Below are positions 51,232 through 59,344 of a stretch of 64,000 nt of DNA, piece by piece. Below the pieces are notes generated by a model that was not told the origin of the DNA, searched no databases, and saw only the letters and a program-made list of their open reading frames with translations. Numbering within the stretch: position 1 is the first letter of the stretch; each line of letters begins with the position of its first letter. The position numbers were made by a program, and so were the translations under genes. Source of the stretch: Pseudomonas sp. DTU_2021_1001937_2_SI_NGA_ILE_001 (GTDB taxonomy: Bacteria > Pseudomonadota > Gammaproteobacteria > Pseudomonadales > Pseudomonadaceae); NCBI RefSeq assembly GCF_032463525.1, contig NZ_CP135971.1, forward strand, positions 3,162,001 through 3,226,000, written 5' to 3'.

Positions 51232-51312
51232 ACTTATAATCCTTTGGTCCACAGTTCGAGTCCATGTGGGCCCACCAGATTGCAAAAAAGCCGCGCATTG
51301 CGCGGCTTTTGT
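51232..51312 (+). repeat. attR-like repeat: duplicated tRNA 3' half plus terminator
   Basis: Matches 47177-47257 except at four positions, all transitions on the written strand (C to T, G to A, G to A, C to T). One changes the anticodon CAT to TAT, and two unpair the T stem. It lacks the 5' half and is not a second tRNA gene. Confidence 0.9.
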
Positions 51313-51351
51313 CGTTTCTGATCTCGGTAACTTGATGTATGGAGTTGTTTA

Positions 51352-51639
51352 TCAGAGCCCGCGCCCTGCAAGCTCCTCCAACTGCACCGCCACATCGGCT
51401 ACCAACGCCTTCACATCACTCCCCCGCCCTTCCGCCTCAACCAAGGCCATTAAGGTCACCAAGCTGACACCCAGCACCTGCGCCAAATCAGCCAGGGTCC
51501 CCAAGGTAGGCGAATACTCGCCCTTCTCCAGCATGCGCACATATCGCTCGCTCACGACGGCGCCGAAGTCTTCCTGGGTCAGGCCTTTGAGACGCCGCAG
51601 GCGTTTGAAGGTGGTGCCGAAGGCGACGTTGTAGTCCAT
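51352..51639 (-). CDS. XRE-family transcriptional regulator
   Basis: A 95-aa single-domain repressor. The helix-turn-helix spans about residues 6-60 (FGTTFKRLRRLKGLTQEDFGAVVSERYVRMLEKGEYSPTLGTLADLAQVLG). The short C-terminal part is helical. It is divergent from the small protein at 51781. Inverted repeats in the shared space (51647-51661 next to its own start) suggest autoregulation. It lies outside the att repeats, so it is not part of the island as delimited. Confidence 0.88.
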   Translation of the reverse strand: MDYNVAFGTTFKRLRRLKGLTQEDFGAVVSERYVRMLEKGEYSPTLGTLADLAQVLGVSLVTLMALVEAEGRGSDVKALVADVAVQLEELAGRGL

Positions 51640-51646
51640 CTGGGCT

Positions 51647-51704
51647 GCTCAAAAAATGAGCATTCAACCCGTTGCATCGGCATCCGAACAGGAAGTATAT
51701 TTCC
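51647..51704. promoter_or_regulatory. Candidate XRE operators
   Basis: GCTCA-AAAAA-TGAGC (51647-51661) lies 8 bases from the XRE start. GGAA-GTATAT-TTCC (51691-51704) lies in the middle of the divergent region. Both have the size of XRE operators. Confidence 0.45.
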
Positions 51705-51780
51705 GGTCATTCGCAGAGCCTCTCTGACTAGATGGCTTGGCGGTGCGCATCTGTTCATCACCCATCCAAGGAGGACCCCG

Positions 51781-52227
51781 ATGAGCCTTCCCATTCCCAC
51801 CCTGAAACACCTCCCCCACCTCTCCCCCCGCCCCACCCAAGCCGCCGATCACACCGGCAAGCGCCGTGGGCAGATGACGGCCATTGCCTGGGCACGGTCC
51901 AGCCGTTCCGGCAAGGGCACGGTGTGGCTGTGTCGCTGTGATTGTGGCCTGTATGAATACCGGCGGCCCGGCACCTGGGGCAGTCGGCCGTGTCCGGGGG
52001 ATATGTGCGCGGTGTGCCTTCAAGTGAAGGTGCTCAGTGGTGGGCCGACCACACCGGAGCGGCGGCAGGCCTGGGCCGATGGGTTGCGGTCGATGGGCTT
52101 GAGCGAGGCGGAGATTGGGCGCATTCAGGCGTTGGGCAAGCAGGTGCAGACGCGGGGTTGTTCGCTGGTGGAGATTCGTGAGCAGTTGGCGTGTTGTGAG
52201 GGGGCTGGTAGGCGGCAAACGGGTTGA
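51781..52227 (+). CDS. Hypothetical zinc-ribbon-like small protein
   Basis: A 148-aa protein of unknown function. A CxCDCG (WLCRCDCGLYEYRR) and a later CxxC (DMCAVCLQVK) together form a likely four-cysteine metal site near residues 48-78. The pattern resembles small phage or island proteins that start with a beta hairpin and CDCG. The C-terminal third is helical with two further Cys. GGAGGACC lies just before the ATG at 51781. Pairing with a divergent XRE gene suggests mobile-element origin, though GC is high. Confidence 0.65.
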   Translation: MSLPIPTLKHLPHLSPRPTQAADHTGKRRGQMTAIAWARSSRSGKGTVWLCRCDCGLYEYRRPGTWGSRPCPGDMCAVCLQVKVLSGGPTTPERRQAWADGLRSMGLSEAEIGRIQALGKQVQTRGCSLVEIREQLACCEGAGRRQTG

Positions 52228-52261
52228 CGGTTCGTCAGCATGCGGGCGCAGGTGCGGTTTG

Positions 52262-52356
52262 TGTACGGGTTTGCCGGCCTCTTCGCGAGCAAGCTCGCTC
52301 CTACGGGTATGCGTAAAGAGCTTCCCGGCTGAAGCCGGTCCTACAGGGTGACGCCG
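52262..52356. repeat. REP pair of two different types
   Basis: TCTTCGCGAGCAAGCTCGCTCCTAC (type A) is followed by TTCCCGGCTGAAGCCGGTCCTACAG (type B). They sit downstream of the sensor kinase gene and of the small protein gene. Confidence 0.8.
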
Positions 52357-52381
52357 GTTTTACAAGTTGCAGTAAGGCCAA

Positions 52382-53779
52382 TCATTCGCCGCTGGCGTCG
52401 GGCAGCGGCAGGCTGACGCACACTTCCAGCCCGCCGCCTTCGCGACGGTGCAGTTGCAGGCGGCCGCCGTGGGCCTGGGCGACGGTGTGGGCGATGCTCA
52501 GGCCCAGGCCGTGGCCGCCGGTGTCGGTGTTGCGCGAGGCTTCCAGGCGGTAGAAGGGTTCCAGCACCTGTTCCAGCAGTTCGTCGGGTATGCCGGGGCC
52601 GCGGTCGCGCACCAGCAGGTGCAGTTCGTTGCCGTGCTCTTCCACGGCCATTTCCACGTCCTGGGCGTAGCGCACGGCGTTTTCCAGCAGGTTCTGCAGG
52701 CAGCGCTTGAGGCTGCCGGCGTAGCCGGGCAGCGGGCGGCTGGCGCGGCCGTGGATGGGGATGTCGTGGCCGCTGTCCTGAAAGTCGGCCTGCAGGCTGT
52801 GCAGCACGGCATTGATGTCGACGTTGCGGCGGGTTTCGCTGCTTTCGCCGCTGCTGACGAATTCCAGGGTCGCGGTGGTCATGGCCTCCATGTAGTCGAG
52901 GTCTTTGCGCAGGCGCGCCTTGGCGCTTTCGTCGGCGAGCATTTCGGTGCGCAGGCGCAGGCGGGTGATAGGCGTGCGCAGGTCGTGGGAGATGGCCGCA
53001 AGGTAGCGCGCCCGCTCGGCCAGGCTGGCCAGCAGTTGCTGCTGCATGCGGTTGAAGGCCTGGGCGGCGCGGCGCACTTCCAGCGGGCCGTGCACCGCCA
53101 GGGGCGCACGGCGAATGTCCTGGCCGAGGGCTTCGGCGGCGCGGGCCAGCTGGTTGAGCGGGCGAATCGCCAGGCGCACCGCCCACAGGGCGATGAGGGT
53201 GACGATCAGCACCCGCACCAGGTAGATGCGCAGAAAGTAGTCGAAAATCAGCTCCGACGGCTTGAGGCTGGTCCAGCCCTGCTGCTCCTGCACCTCGGCG
53301 TGCAGCCAGCGGCCATCCGGCGCGGCCACTTCCAGCACGAAGTGCCCGGCGGCGGTGCGCGCGCCGAACAGCGCCAGCAGCCCGGCGGTCTCGCCGTGGT
53401 CGTCGAGTACCTGCACGCTGAGCAGTTGCAGGCGTGCAGGCTGGCCAAGGCGGCTGGCCAGTACGTCAGCCATCAGCCGTTCGGTGCCCTGGTCGCTGCC
53501 GTTCAGCGGCGCCGGGCGCGGACTGGGCTGGTCGCGCCAGCTCAGGCGAAACTGCGGTGCGTCCAGGGCAGCGATCAGCGCGTTGGCCTGCTGCGGGTCG
53601 TGCTGCTGCACGCGCAGCACATCGGCCAGGCGGCTGGCAGTGAGGCGTGCGGGAATTTCCAGCAGTTGGCTGTGGCGAATGTCGGTCCAGATGCTGCTGG
53701 TCAGCAGCTGCGCGGCGAGCATGCCCAGCACCAGAATGATTACCAGGCGGCCGAACAGCGAGCGCGGCAGCAACCTCAC
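52382..53779 (-). CDS. Sensor histidine kinase (EnvZ/RstB-like)
   Basis: A 465-aa two-membrane-segment kinase. TM1 about 9-29, periplasmic domain 30-180, TM2 182-203, HAMP (205-258), phosphoacceptor His265 in AISHDLRTPITRLRLRTEM, N-box NLLENAVRYA, and ATP lid DRGPGIP / GHGLGLSI. The start is GTG at 53779, overlapping the regulator stop by 4 bp. The periplasmic domain resembles no ligand-binding family I know. It is probably linked to the divergent metal-type transporter, by position only. Confidence 0.9.
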   Translation of the reverse strand: MRLLPRSLFGRLVIILVLGMLAAQLLTSSIWTDIRHSQLLEIPARLTASRLADVLRVQQHDPQQANALIAALDAPQFRLSWRDQPSPRPAPLNGSDQGTERLMADVLASRLGQPARLQLLSVQVLDDHGETAGLLALFGARTAAGHFVLEVAAPDGRWLHAEVQEQQGWTSLKPSELIFDYFLRIYLVRVLIVTLIALWAVRLAIRPLNQLARAAEALGQDIRRAPLAVHGPLEVRRAAQAFNRMQQQLLASLAERARYLAAISHDLRTPITRLRLRTEMLADESAKARLRKDLDYMEAMTTATLEFVSSGESSETRRNVDINAVLHSLQADFQDSGHDIPIHGRASRPLPGYAGSLKRCLQNLLENAVRYAQDVEMAVEEHGNELHLLVRDRGPGIPDELLEQVLEPFYRLEASRNTDTGGHGLGLSIAHTVAQAHGGRLQLHRREGGGLEVCVSLPLPDASGE

Positions 53780-54486
53780 CGCTGGCCCTCGACCTGCTCC
53801 ACAGCCAGCAGGTAGCCCTGGTTGCGCACGGTGCGAATCAGCTCCGGGGCCAGTTGCTGGCGCAGGCGACTGACGCACACGTCGATGGAGCGGTTGAACG
53901 GCGTGCTGTCTTTGTCGAACACGTGGTTGAGCAGGTAGTCGCGGCTCAGCGGGCGATTGGGGTATTGCAGCATCAGGCGCAACAGGCGGAAGTCGGAGTT
54001 GCCCAGGGCGATGACCACGCCCTGCGGCGACACCACCTGGCGGCCGGGAATCTCCAGGGTCCAGCCGTCGAAGCGAATGCTGCGCAGCTCGTCGACCTTG
54101 GCACGCTCCGGGAAGCTCTGCGCGCGGCGCAGCACCACCTTGATGCGCACCAGCAGTTCGCGAGGGTCGAAGGGCTTGGGCAGGTAGTCGTCGGCGCCCA
54201 TCTCCAGGCCGACGATACGGTCGACCAGGCTGCCACGGGCGGTGAGCATCACCACCGGAATGTTGCTGCTGGCGCGCAGTTCGCGGCACAGCGCCAGGCC
54301 GTCTTCGCCGGGCAGCATGAGGTCGAGCACCACCAGGTCGATGACGCTCATTTCCAGGCGCCGACGCATCTCCCGGCCATCGCTGGCGGTAGACACCTGA
54401 TAACCCGCGTCGCTCAGGTAATCGGCCAGCAGATGGCGGATTTCCGGGTCGTCATCGACGATCAACAAATGGTCTTGCCTGGACAT
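53776..54486 (-). CDS. OmpR-family response regulator
   Basis: A 236-aa regulator. The receiver domain has IVDDDPE, phosphoacceptor Asp55 in LVVLDLMLPG, and Lys in PKPFDPREL. The OmpR winged helix is C-terminal (GNSDFRLLRLMLQYPNRPLSRDYLL, VSRLRQQL). The start at 54486 (MSRQDHLLIV) is clear; upstream codons to 54762 are not family-like. It is divergent from the ABC transporter, with 263 bp between starts. Confidence 0.92.
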   Translation of the reverse strand: MSRQDHLLIVDDDPEIRHLLADYLSDAGYQVSTASDGREMRRRLEMSVIDLVVLDLMLPGEDGLALCRELRASSNIPVVMLTARGSLVDRIVGLEMGADDYLPKPFDPRELLVRIKVVLRRAQSFPERAKVDELRSIRFDGWTLEIPGRQVVSPQGVVIALGNSDFRLLRLMLQYPNRPLSRDYLLNHVFDKDSTPFNRSIDVCVSRLRQQLAPELIRTVRNQGYLLAVEQVEGQR

Positions 54487-54749
54487 GTGCACCTGGTCGC
54501 CCCATGGAAGATTACGCAGCGTGACACCCGCACCGGGCGCCATCGGCCTGAAATGTAATGGAATGTGTTGGTGCATGGCTATTTGCATCAGCAATACAAA
54601 GTTTGCCGTATCGCCTGAGGGGCGCTCACTTAGACTAGCCGGCTGAATGCGAGTCATTGTTATTAACGATCCGGCCAGTGGCCTCGCCGCCTTCCTTTCG
54701 CCTATTCGAGCGATCGGCCGGACTTCCCCTGCCCCCTCTGGAGCGATGT

Positions 54750-55862
54750 ATGAAGCCTTCATTCCTGCAAGCGATCACCCGCCCGCTGGCGGCGCTGACC
54801 CTGGCGCTGGCCGCCGGGCATGCTGCCGCCAAGCCGGTTACCGATGTTCTTGGCCGCCAGGTCGAGGTGGGCGAGCACGTGCAGCGGGTGGTGCTGGGTG
54901 AAGGCCGGCTGGTCTCGGCGTTCGCGCTGCTGGACCGCGACAAGCCGTTCCAGCGCATCGTCGGCTGGCAGGCCGACATGAAAAAGCTCGACCCCAACAC
55001 CTATAACGCCTACGTGAAGAAATTCCCCGAGGTGCAGAACATCCCGCTGATCGGCCAAGCCTCCGAGCAGAGCGTCAGCGCCGAGCAGATTCTGGCGCTC
55101 AAGCCCGACCTGGCGGTGTTCAGCATCTCGGGCCACGGCCCCACCGAGCACAGCCCGGTGGCCGACACCCTGGCCGCTGCCGGTATTCCGGTGTTGTTCG
55201 TCGACTTCCGGGTCAACCCGGTGAAGGGCACCGAAGTGAGCATGAACGCCCTCGGCCAGGCCCTGGGCCGCGAGCAGGAAGCCAAGGCCTACCTGGACTT
55301 CTACCAGCAGCACCTCAAGCGCATCACCGACGCCGTGGGCCAGCCCAGCGAGCAACAGCGCCCCAGCGTGTTCCTGGAACTGCTCGCCGGGGTCTGGCAG
55401 AACCCCGGCCATACCACCGGCAAGAGCGGCCTGGGCGAGGTCATCCGTATGGTCGGCGGGCGTAACATCGCCGAAGGCGTGGTGCCCGGCGCGCTGGGCG
55501 ACGTCAGTGTGGAGTTCGCGCTGAAGGCCGACCCGGACATCTACGTACTCACCGGCAACCACGCCCCTGGCCTGCTGCTGGGGGCCGACGTAGCGGCTGC
55601 TGACGCGCACCAGGCCTTCGCCCAGGTGCTCAAGCGCCCCGAGTTCAAGGACCTGCGCGCCATCCGCGAAGGCCGGGTGCATGGCCTGTGGCATGACTTC
55701 TACAACTCGCCGTACAACATCCTCGCCATCGAAGCCCTGGCCCACTGGATCAACCCCAAGACCCTGGCCAGCCTCGACCCGCAGAAAACCATGGATGAAA
55801 TGAACCAGCGCTTCCTGGGCATGCCGCTCAACGGCAGCTACTGGATCGACGCGGCGCACTGA
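54750..55862 (+). CDS. ABC transporter substrate-binding protein (iron-complex/TroA-type)
   Basis: A 370-aa periplasmic binding protein with a signal peptide (to about AAGHAAA, residue 27). The mature protein starts with VTDVLGRQVEV, the FepB/BtuF-type entry, and has the helical-backbone fold with KPDLAVFS and PDIYVLTGNHAP. It may bind a siderophore, haem, cobalamin or other metal complex. GGAG is 6 bases before the ATG. Stop overlaps the permease ATG by one base (TGATG). Confidence 0.87.
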   Translation: MKPSFLQAITRPLAALTLALAAGHAAAKPVTDVLGRQVEVGEHVQRVVLGEGRLVSAFALLDRDKPFQRIVGWQADMKKLDPNTYNAYVKKFPEVQNIPLIGQASEQSVSAEQILALKPDLAVFSISGHGPTEHSPVADTLAAAGIPVLFVDFRVNPVKGTEVSMNALGQALGREQEAKAYLDFYQQHLKRITDAVGQPSEQQRPSVFLELLAGVWQNPGHTTGKSGLGEVIRMVGGRNIAEGVVPGALGDVSVEFALKADPDIYVLTGNHAPGLLLGADVAAADAHQAFAQVLKRPEFKDLRAIREGRVHGLWHDFYNSPYNILAIEALAHWINPKTLASLDPQKTMDEMNQRFLGMPLNGSYWIDAAH

Positions 55863-56944
55863 TGGCCAGCCCCACCATGACCGCCTATAACCCTGTTGCC
55901 GCTCCCGCCGCCGAGGCCAGCCAGGGCTATCGCCGCCTGCTGGCGCGGCGCAGTGCCCTGCTCGGCCTGTTGCTGCTGGCCCTGGTCGCCTCGGTGCTGG
56001 TCGACCTGGCCACCGGTCCATCGGGCATGGGCCTGCCCGCCCTGCTCGACGGACTGCTGCACCCGGCGCAGTTGAGCAACACCGACCGGGTGATCATCTG
56101 GAACGTGCGCCTGCCCTATGCGCTGATGGCCGTGCTGGTGGGCGGCGCGCTGGCCCTGGCCGGGGCCGAGATGCAGGCGATCCTCGACAACCCGCTGGCC
56201 AGCCCCTTCACCCTCGGCGTGTCGTCGGCGGCAGCGCTGGGCGCCTCGCTGGTGATTGTCTTCAACCTGTCGATAGCCGGTATTGCCGGCAACACCATGG
56301 TCTCGCTGATGGCCTTCGTGTTCGCCTGCGCCTCGGTGTTCCTGTTGCAGGCGATGTCGCGCATGCGCGGCTCGGGGGTCGAGACCCTTGTGCTGTTCGG
56401 CATTGCCCTGGTGTTCAGCTGCAACGCGCTGGTGGCGCTGCTGCAACTGGTCGCCACCGAAGACGTGCTGCAGCAGCTGGTGTTCTGGAGCCTGGGCAGC
56501 GTGGCCCGCGCCAACTGGGACAAGCTCGGCATTCTGGCCCTGGTGCTGGGCGCGATGCTGCCGTTCTCGTTTGCTGCCGCGCCGCGCATGACCCTGCTGC
56601 GCATGGGTGAAGACCGCGCGCGTAGCTTCGGTGTCGACGTGCGCCGGCTGCGCCTGTTTTCGCTGCTGCGCATCAGCCTGTTGTCGGCCACCGCCGTGGC
56701 CTTCGTCGGCACCATCGGTTTCGTCGGTCTGGTCGGCCCGCACATCGCCCGCCTGCTGGTCGGTGAAGACCAGCGCTTCCTGCTGCCCGCCGCGACGCTG
56801 GTGGGTGCCCTGTTGCTGTCGCTGTCGTCGATCGTCAGCAAAGTCATCATGCCGGGCGTCATCGTGCCGGTGGGCATCGTCACCGCGCTGGTCGGCGTGC
56901 CGGTGTTCGTGGTGCTGGTGTTCAAACGTGGGAGGCGGCTATGA
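55862..56944 (+). CDS. FecCD-family ABC permease
   Basis: Inner-membrane permease (360 aa) with about ten hydrophobic segments. FecCD signatures include RLPYALMAVLVGGALALAGAEMQAILDNPLASPFTLG and GFVGLVGPHIARLLVGED, the coupling helix. One permease gene is present, so a homodimer as in BtuC. Four-base overlap (ATGA) with the ATPase gene. Confidence 0.92.
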   Translation: MASPTMTAYNPVAAPAAEASQGYRRLLARRSALLGLLLLALVASVLVDLATGPSGMGLPALLDGLLHPAQLSNTDRVIIWNVRLPYALMAVLVGGALALAGAEMQAILDNPLASPFTLGVSSAAALGASLVIVFNLSIAGIAGNTMVSLMAFVFACASVFLLQAMSRMRGSGVETLVLFGIALVFSCNALVALLQLVATEDVLQQLVFWSLGSVARANWDKLGILALVLGAMLPFSFAAAPRMTLLRMGEDRARSFGVDVRRLRLFSLLRISLLSATAVAFVGTIGFVGLVGPHIARLLVGEDQRFLLPAATLVGALLLSLSSIVSKVIMPGVIVPVGIVTALVGVPVFVVLVFKRGRRL

Positions 56945-57714
56945 GCGGCTTGCAGGTCACCGAGGTTCATGTGCGCTATGGCCGCCGCGAGGTGGTGCAT
57001 GGCGTGTCGCTGCCGCCCCTGCCCGGTGGCACCCTCACCGCCCTGCTCGGCCCCAATGGGGCTGGCAAGTCGACCCTGCTGCGTGCCCTGGCCGGGCTGG
57101 AAAGCATGCACGGCCAACTGCACCTCGATGGCCGTGACATGACTCGTGCCGCGCTGCCGGAACGCGCACGCGCCATCACCTACATGCCCCAGCAGTTGCC
57201 GCCGGGGCTGTCGTTGAGCGTGATGGAAAGCGTGCTGGCGGCGCTGCGCGTGGCACCACCGGAAGGCGAGCTGATGGAGCTGGCCTGGCAGGCCTTGCAA
57301 CGCATCGGCATCGGCCACCTGGCCGACCAGCAGTTGAGCGGTTTGTCGGGCGGGCAGCGCCAGCTGGTCAGCCTGGCGCAACTGCTGGCGCGGCGCCCGC
57401 AGGTGCTGCTGCTCGACGAACCCACCAGTGCCCTGGACCTCAACTACCAGTTGCGGGTGATGCAGTGCGTGCAAGACCTGGTGCGCGAGCACGGGCTGAT
57501 CGCCGTGGTGGTGCTGCACGACATCAACCTGGCCGCACGTTTTGCCGACCGCTTGGCGGTGCTGCATCAAGGTAGGCTGAGTGCCTTCGGCACCCCGAAC
57601 GAAGTGCTCGACCCGGCGCTGTTCGCCCAGGTGTATGGCGTGCACACGCGCATCGAACGCTGCTCCCAGGGGCGCCTGCAGGTGCTGGTGGATGGTGCCT
57701 TGGCGGGCCAGTGA
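56941..57714 (+). CDS. ABC transporter ATPase (FecE/BtuD-type)
   Basis: A 257-aa ATPase: Walker A GPNGAGKSTLL, Q-loop YMPQQLPPG, signature LSGGQRQLVSLAQLLARRP, Walker B VLLLDEPTSALD, and His in VVLHDINLAAR. It completes the binding protein-permease-ATPase operon. No TonB-dependent receptor gene is nearby. Confidence 0.92.
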   Translation: MSGLQVTEVHVRYGRREVVHGVSLPPLPGGTLTALLGPNGAGKSTLLRALAGLESMHGQLHLDGRDMTRAALPERARAITYMPQQLPPGLSLSVMESVLAALRVAPPEGELMELAWQALQRIGIGHLADQQLSGLSGGQRQLVSLAQLLARRPQVLLLDEPTSALDLNYQLRVMQCVQDLVREHGLIAVVVLHDINLAARFADRLAVLHQGRLSAFGTPNEVLDPALFAQVYGVHTRIERCSQGRLQVLVDGALAGQ

Positions 57715-57722
57715 CCTCACAC

Positions 57723-57813
57723 TGTGGGAGCGAGCTTGCTCGCGAAAGCTGCGTCACGTTCACAGCAGATGCATGAGGTTTGCCGGCCTCTTCGCGAGCA
57801 AGCTCGCTCCCAC
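57723..57813. repeat. REP doublet downstream of the ABC operon
   Basis: GTGGGAGCGAGCTTGCTCGC and its exact complement (ending 57813) flank a spacer with TTCACAGCAGATGCATG. It abuts the IS3 element and mirrors 8623-8706. Confidence 0.85.
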
Positions 57814-57845
57814 GAGATGAACTGCCCCCCAAAAGTTGGAGAGTT

Positions 57846-58679
57846 TTAGCTCGCAGCCTGAACCCTGTATTCCACAGGGCTCAGGCCATTGAGCTTCAGC
57901 TTGATACGGTCATGGTTGTAGTAACGGATGTACTCATCCAGACCGGCTCTCAGGTCATCAATATTCTCGAACCGCTCCAAGTAGAAAAACTCTGACTTGA
58001 GCGTGCCAAAAAAGCTCTCCATCGCCGCGTTGTCCAGGCAGTTGCCCTTGCGCGACATGCTCTGTTTCACCCCGCACTGCTGCAAGGCGTGACGGTAGTG
58101 GGCCTGTTGGTATTGCCAGCCCTGATCCGAATGGATCAACAACCTGGGCTTGTCGCCCAAGCCGCTCAGCGCCTTCTCCAACATCTTGCCCACCAGGCTG
58201 TAGCTGGGGCGAGTGGCCATTTCGTAAGCCACGATCTCGCCGTTGTACAGGTCCATCACTGGCGACAGGTAGAGCTTTTGCTGAGCCACCTTGAACTCGG
58301 TCACGTCGGTGACCCACTTCTGATTCGGTCGTTGCGCCTGGAAGTTACGTTGCAGCGTGTTCGCGGCAATCTTGCCTTCCGTGCCCCGATAAGACCGGTA
58401 TTTCTTGGTTCGTACCCGCGAACGTAATCCTTGTGCAGCCATCAACCGCTCCACGACTTTCTTGTTCACTGTCACACCCTGCTTCTTGATTGCCAACGTT
58501 ATACGGCGGTAGCCGTAACGTCCTTTGTGCTGGTGATAGACCTCATTCACCAAGGCCTTGAGTTCGGCATCGCGATCCGGCTTTTTCTGGCAACCGAGTT
58601 GGTAGTAGTAAGTGCTGGACGCCAGGCCCAGCCACTGCAGCAGAGCGGCGAGCGGGAAGCGGATCTTAAGCCGCATCAC
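57846..58679 (-). CDS. IS3-family transposase OrfB (DDE integrase domain)
   Basis: A 277-aa product. HTH_21 region (KGRYGYRRITLAIK) precedes the rve/DDE core: Asp in KWVTDVTEF, Asp in IHSDQGWQY, Glu in NAAMESFFGTLKSE. The GTG at 58679 lies 2 bases after the orfA stop. The frame is open upstream in -1 register, so translation is probably by -1 frameshift into an OrfAB fusion; no canonical A6G slippery site was found. Confidence 0.92.
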   Translation of the reverse strand: MMRLKIRFPLAALLQWLGLASSTYYYQLGCQKKPDRDAELKALVNEVYHQHKGRYGYRRITLAIKKQGVTVNKKVVERLMAAQGLRSRVRTKKYRSYRGTEGKIAANTLQRNFQAQRPNQKWVTDVTEFKVAQQKLYLSPVMDLYNGEIVAYEMATRPSYSLVGKMLEKALSGLGDKPRLLIHSDQGWQYQQAHYRHALQQCGVKQSMSRKGNCLDNAAMESFFGTLKSEFFYLERFENIDDLRAGLDEYIRYYNHDRIKLKLNGLSPVEYRVQAAS

Positions 58680-58681
58680 GA

Positions 58682-59200
58682 TCAGGGCTCGTTGACGCGC
58701 CTTCGTTTCTCCTCCTCTCGCAAGGCTTTCAACTCCTTTAGGATCGCGTTCTCCATACGCATGTACTCGAGCTCACGCAGCAACTGCTCGCGCGATTTCT
58801 GGCTGTCATCGGAGGTCGTGGGCTTGAGGGGCTTGATTCGCTTGGACACGGCTGTAGGCCTTCTGGATGGGACTGCACTCGGGGTAGAAAGACCCTCACT
58901 GTAGTACCGTCGCTCCCAGATGCCTATCTGGGAAGACTGCCCGAGGTTGAAATGTGCAGCGGTTTGGCGCAGGGAAAGCTGGTGCTCGCGCCGGTACTCC
59001 ACGACCTGGCGCTTGAAGGCGGCGCTGTAGCGTCGGCCACACGAGCGAGGTCCCAGGCTGGAACGGGCTTGATAATGGGCCACCCAACGTCGAAGCAGGC
59101 TGACATCGATATCAAAGCGTCGAGCGACCGTGCGTAAACCGTCTGTGCCTTGCAGGTAGGCTTTGGCGGCGGTGAGCCTGAATGGCTCTGTGTACTTACT
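58682..59200 (-). CDS. IS3-family transposase OrfA (HTH)
   Basis: A 172-aa DNA-binding protein with two helix-turn-helix units (RTVARRFDIDVSLLRRWVAHY and LRQTAAHFNLGQSSQIGIWERRY) and a C-terminal leucine-zipper-like helix (REQLLRELEYMRMENAILKELK). The start at 59200 (MSKYTEPFR) follows the usual family N-terminus. Confidence 0.9.
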   Translation of the reverse strand, partial: SKYTEPFRLTAAKAYLQGTDGLRTVARRFDIDVSLLRRWVAHYQARSSLGPRSCGRRYSAAFKRQVVEYRREHQLSLRQTAAHFNLGQSSQIGIWERRYYSEGLSTPSAVPSRRPTAVSKRIKPLKPTTSDDSQKSREQLLRELEYMRMENAILKELKALREEEKRRRVNEP

Positions 59201-59251
59201 CATAACACCCCCAAGGGTTGGATTAATCTCCAACTTCTTGGGGGCAGTTCA

Positions 59252-59323
59252 AGAGCCGCGAAGCGACCGCCTGTTCACAGCAGATGCAGTGAATTTCCTG
59301 GCGCTTTCGCGGCTAAAGCCGCT
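59252..59323. repeat. Truncated REP doublet, left half of IS110 target
   Basis: Begins AGAGCCGCGAAGCGACCGCC and ends TTTCGCGGCTAAAGCCGCT. It is a close copy of 61518-61590 but lacks the first palindrome arm. It continues at 60496 across the IS110 insertion. Confidence 0.8.
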
Positions 59324-59344
59324 TGTGTCTTTCGACAGGGTAAA

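Larger units (their letters stand above)
47223..51312 (+). mobile_element. tRNA-inserted genomic island, about 4.06 kb, integrase decayed
   Basis: Bounded by 81-bp direct repeats of the tRNA 3' part (starts 4055 bp apart). It contains the start of a broken tyrosine integrase at the tRNA-proximal end and a three-gene operon at 47949-51096. The coding sequence is much richer in A and T than its neighbours. With the integrase inactive the element should be fixed unless helped by a relative. Confidence 0.88.
57818..59251 (-). mobile_element. IS3-family insertion sequence (IS150-like), 1434 bp
   Basis: The ends are imperfect inverted repeats of about 27 bp: TGAACTGCCCCCCAAAAG at 57818 and, on the other strand from 59251, TGAACTGCCCCCAAGAAG. 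It carries orfA and orfB in -1 relation. AGA flanks both sides (57815-57817 and 59252-59254), matching the 3-bp duplication common in this family. Confidence 0.9.

Noticed and set aside
51232..51310. A second tRNA gene
   Set aside because: Only the 3' half is present; anticodon and T stem are altered. It is an attachment-site copy.
57846..59251. IS110-type bridge RNA in the IS3 element
   Set aside because: The IS3 element has terminal inverted repeats and a DDE transposase; no guide-like loops were seen.
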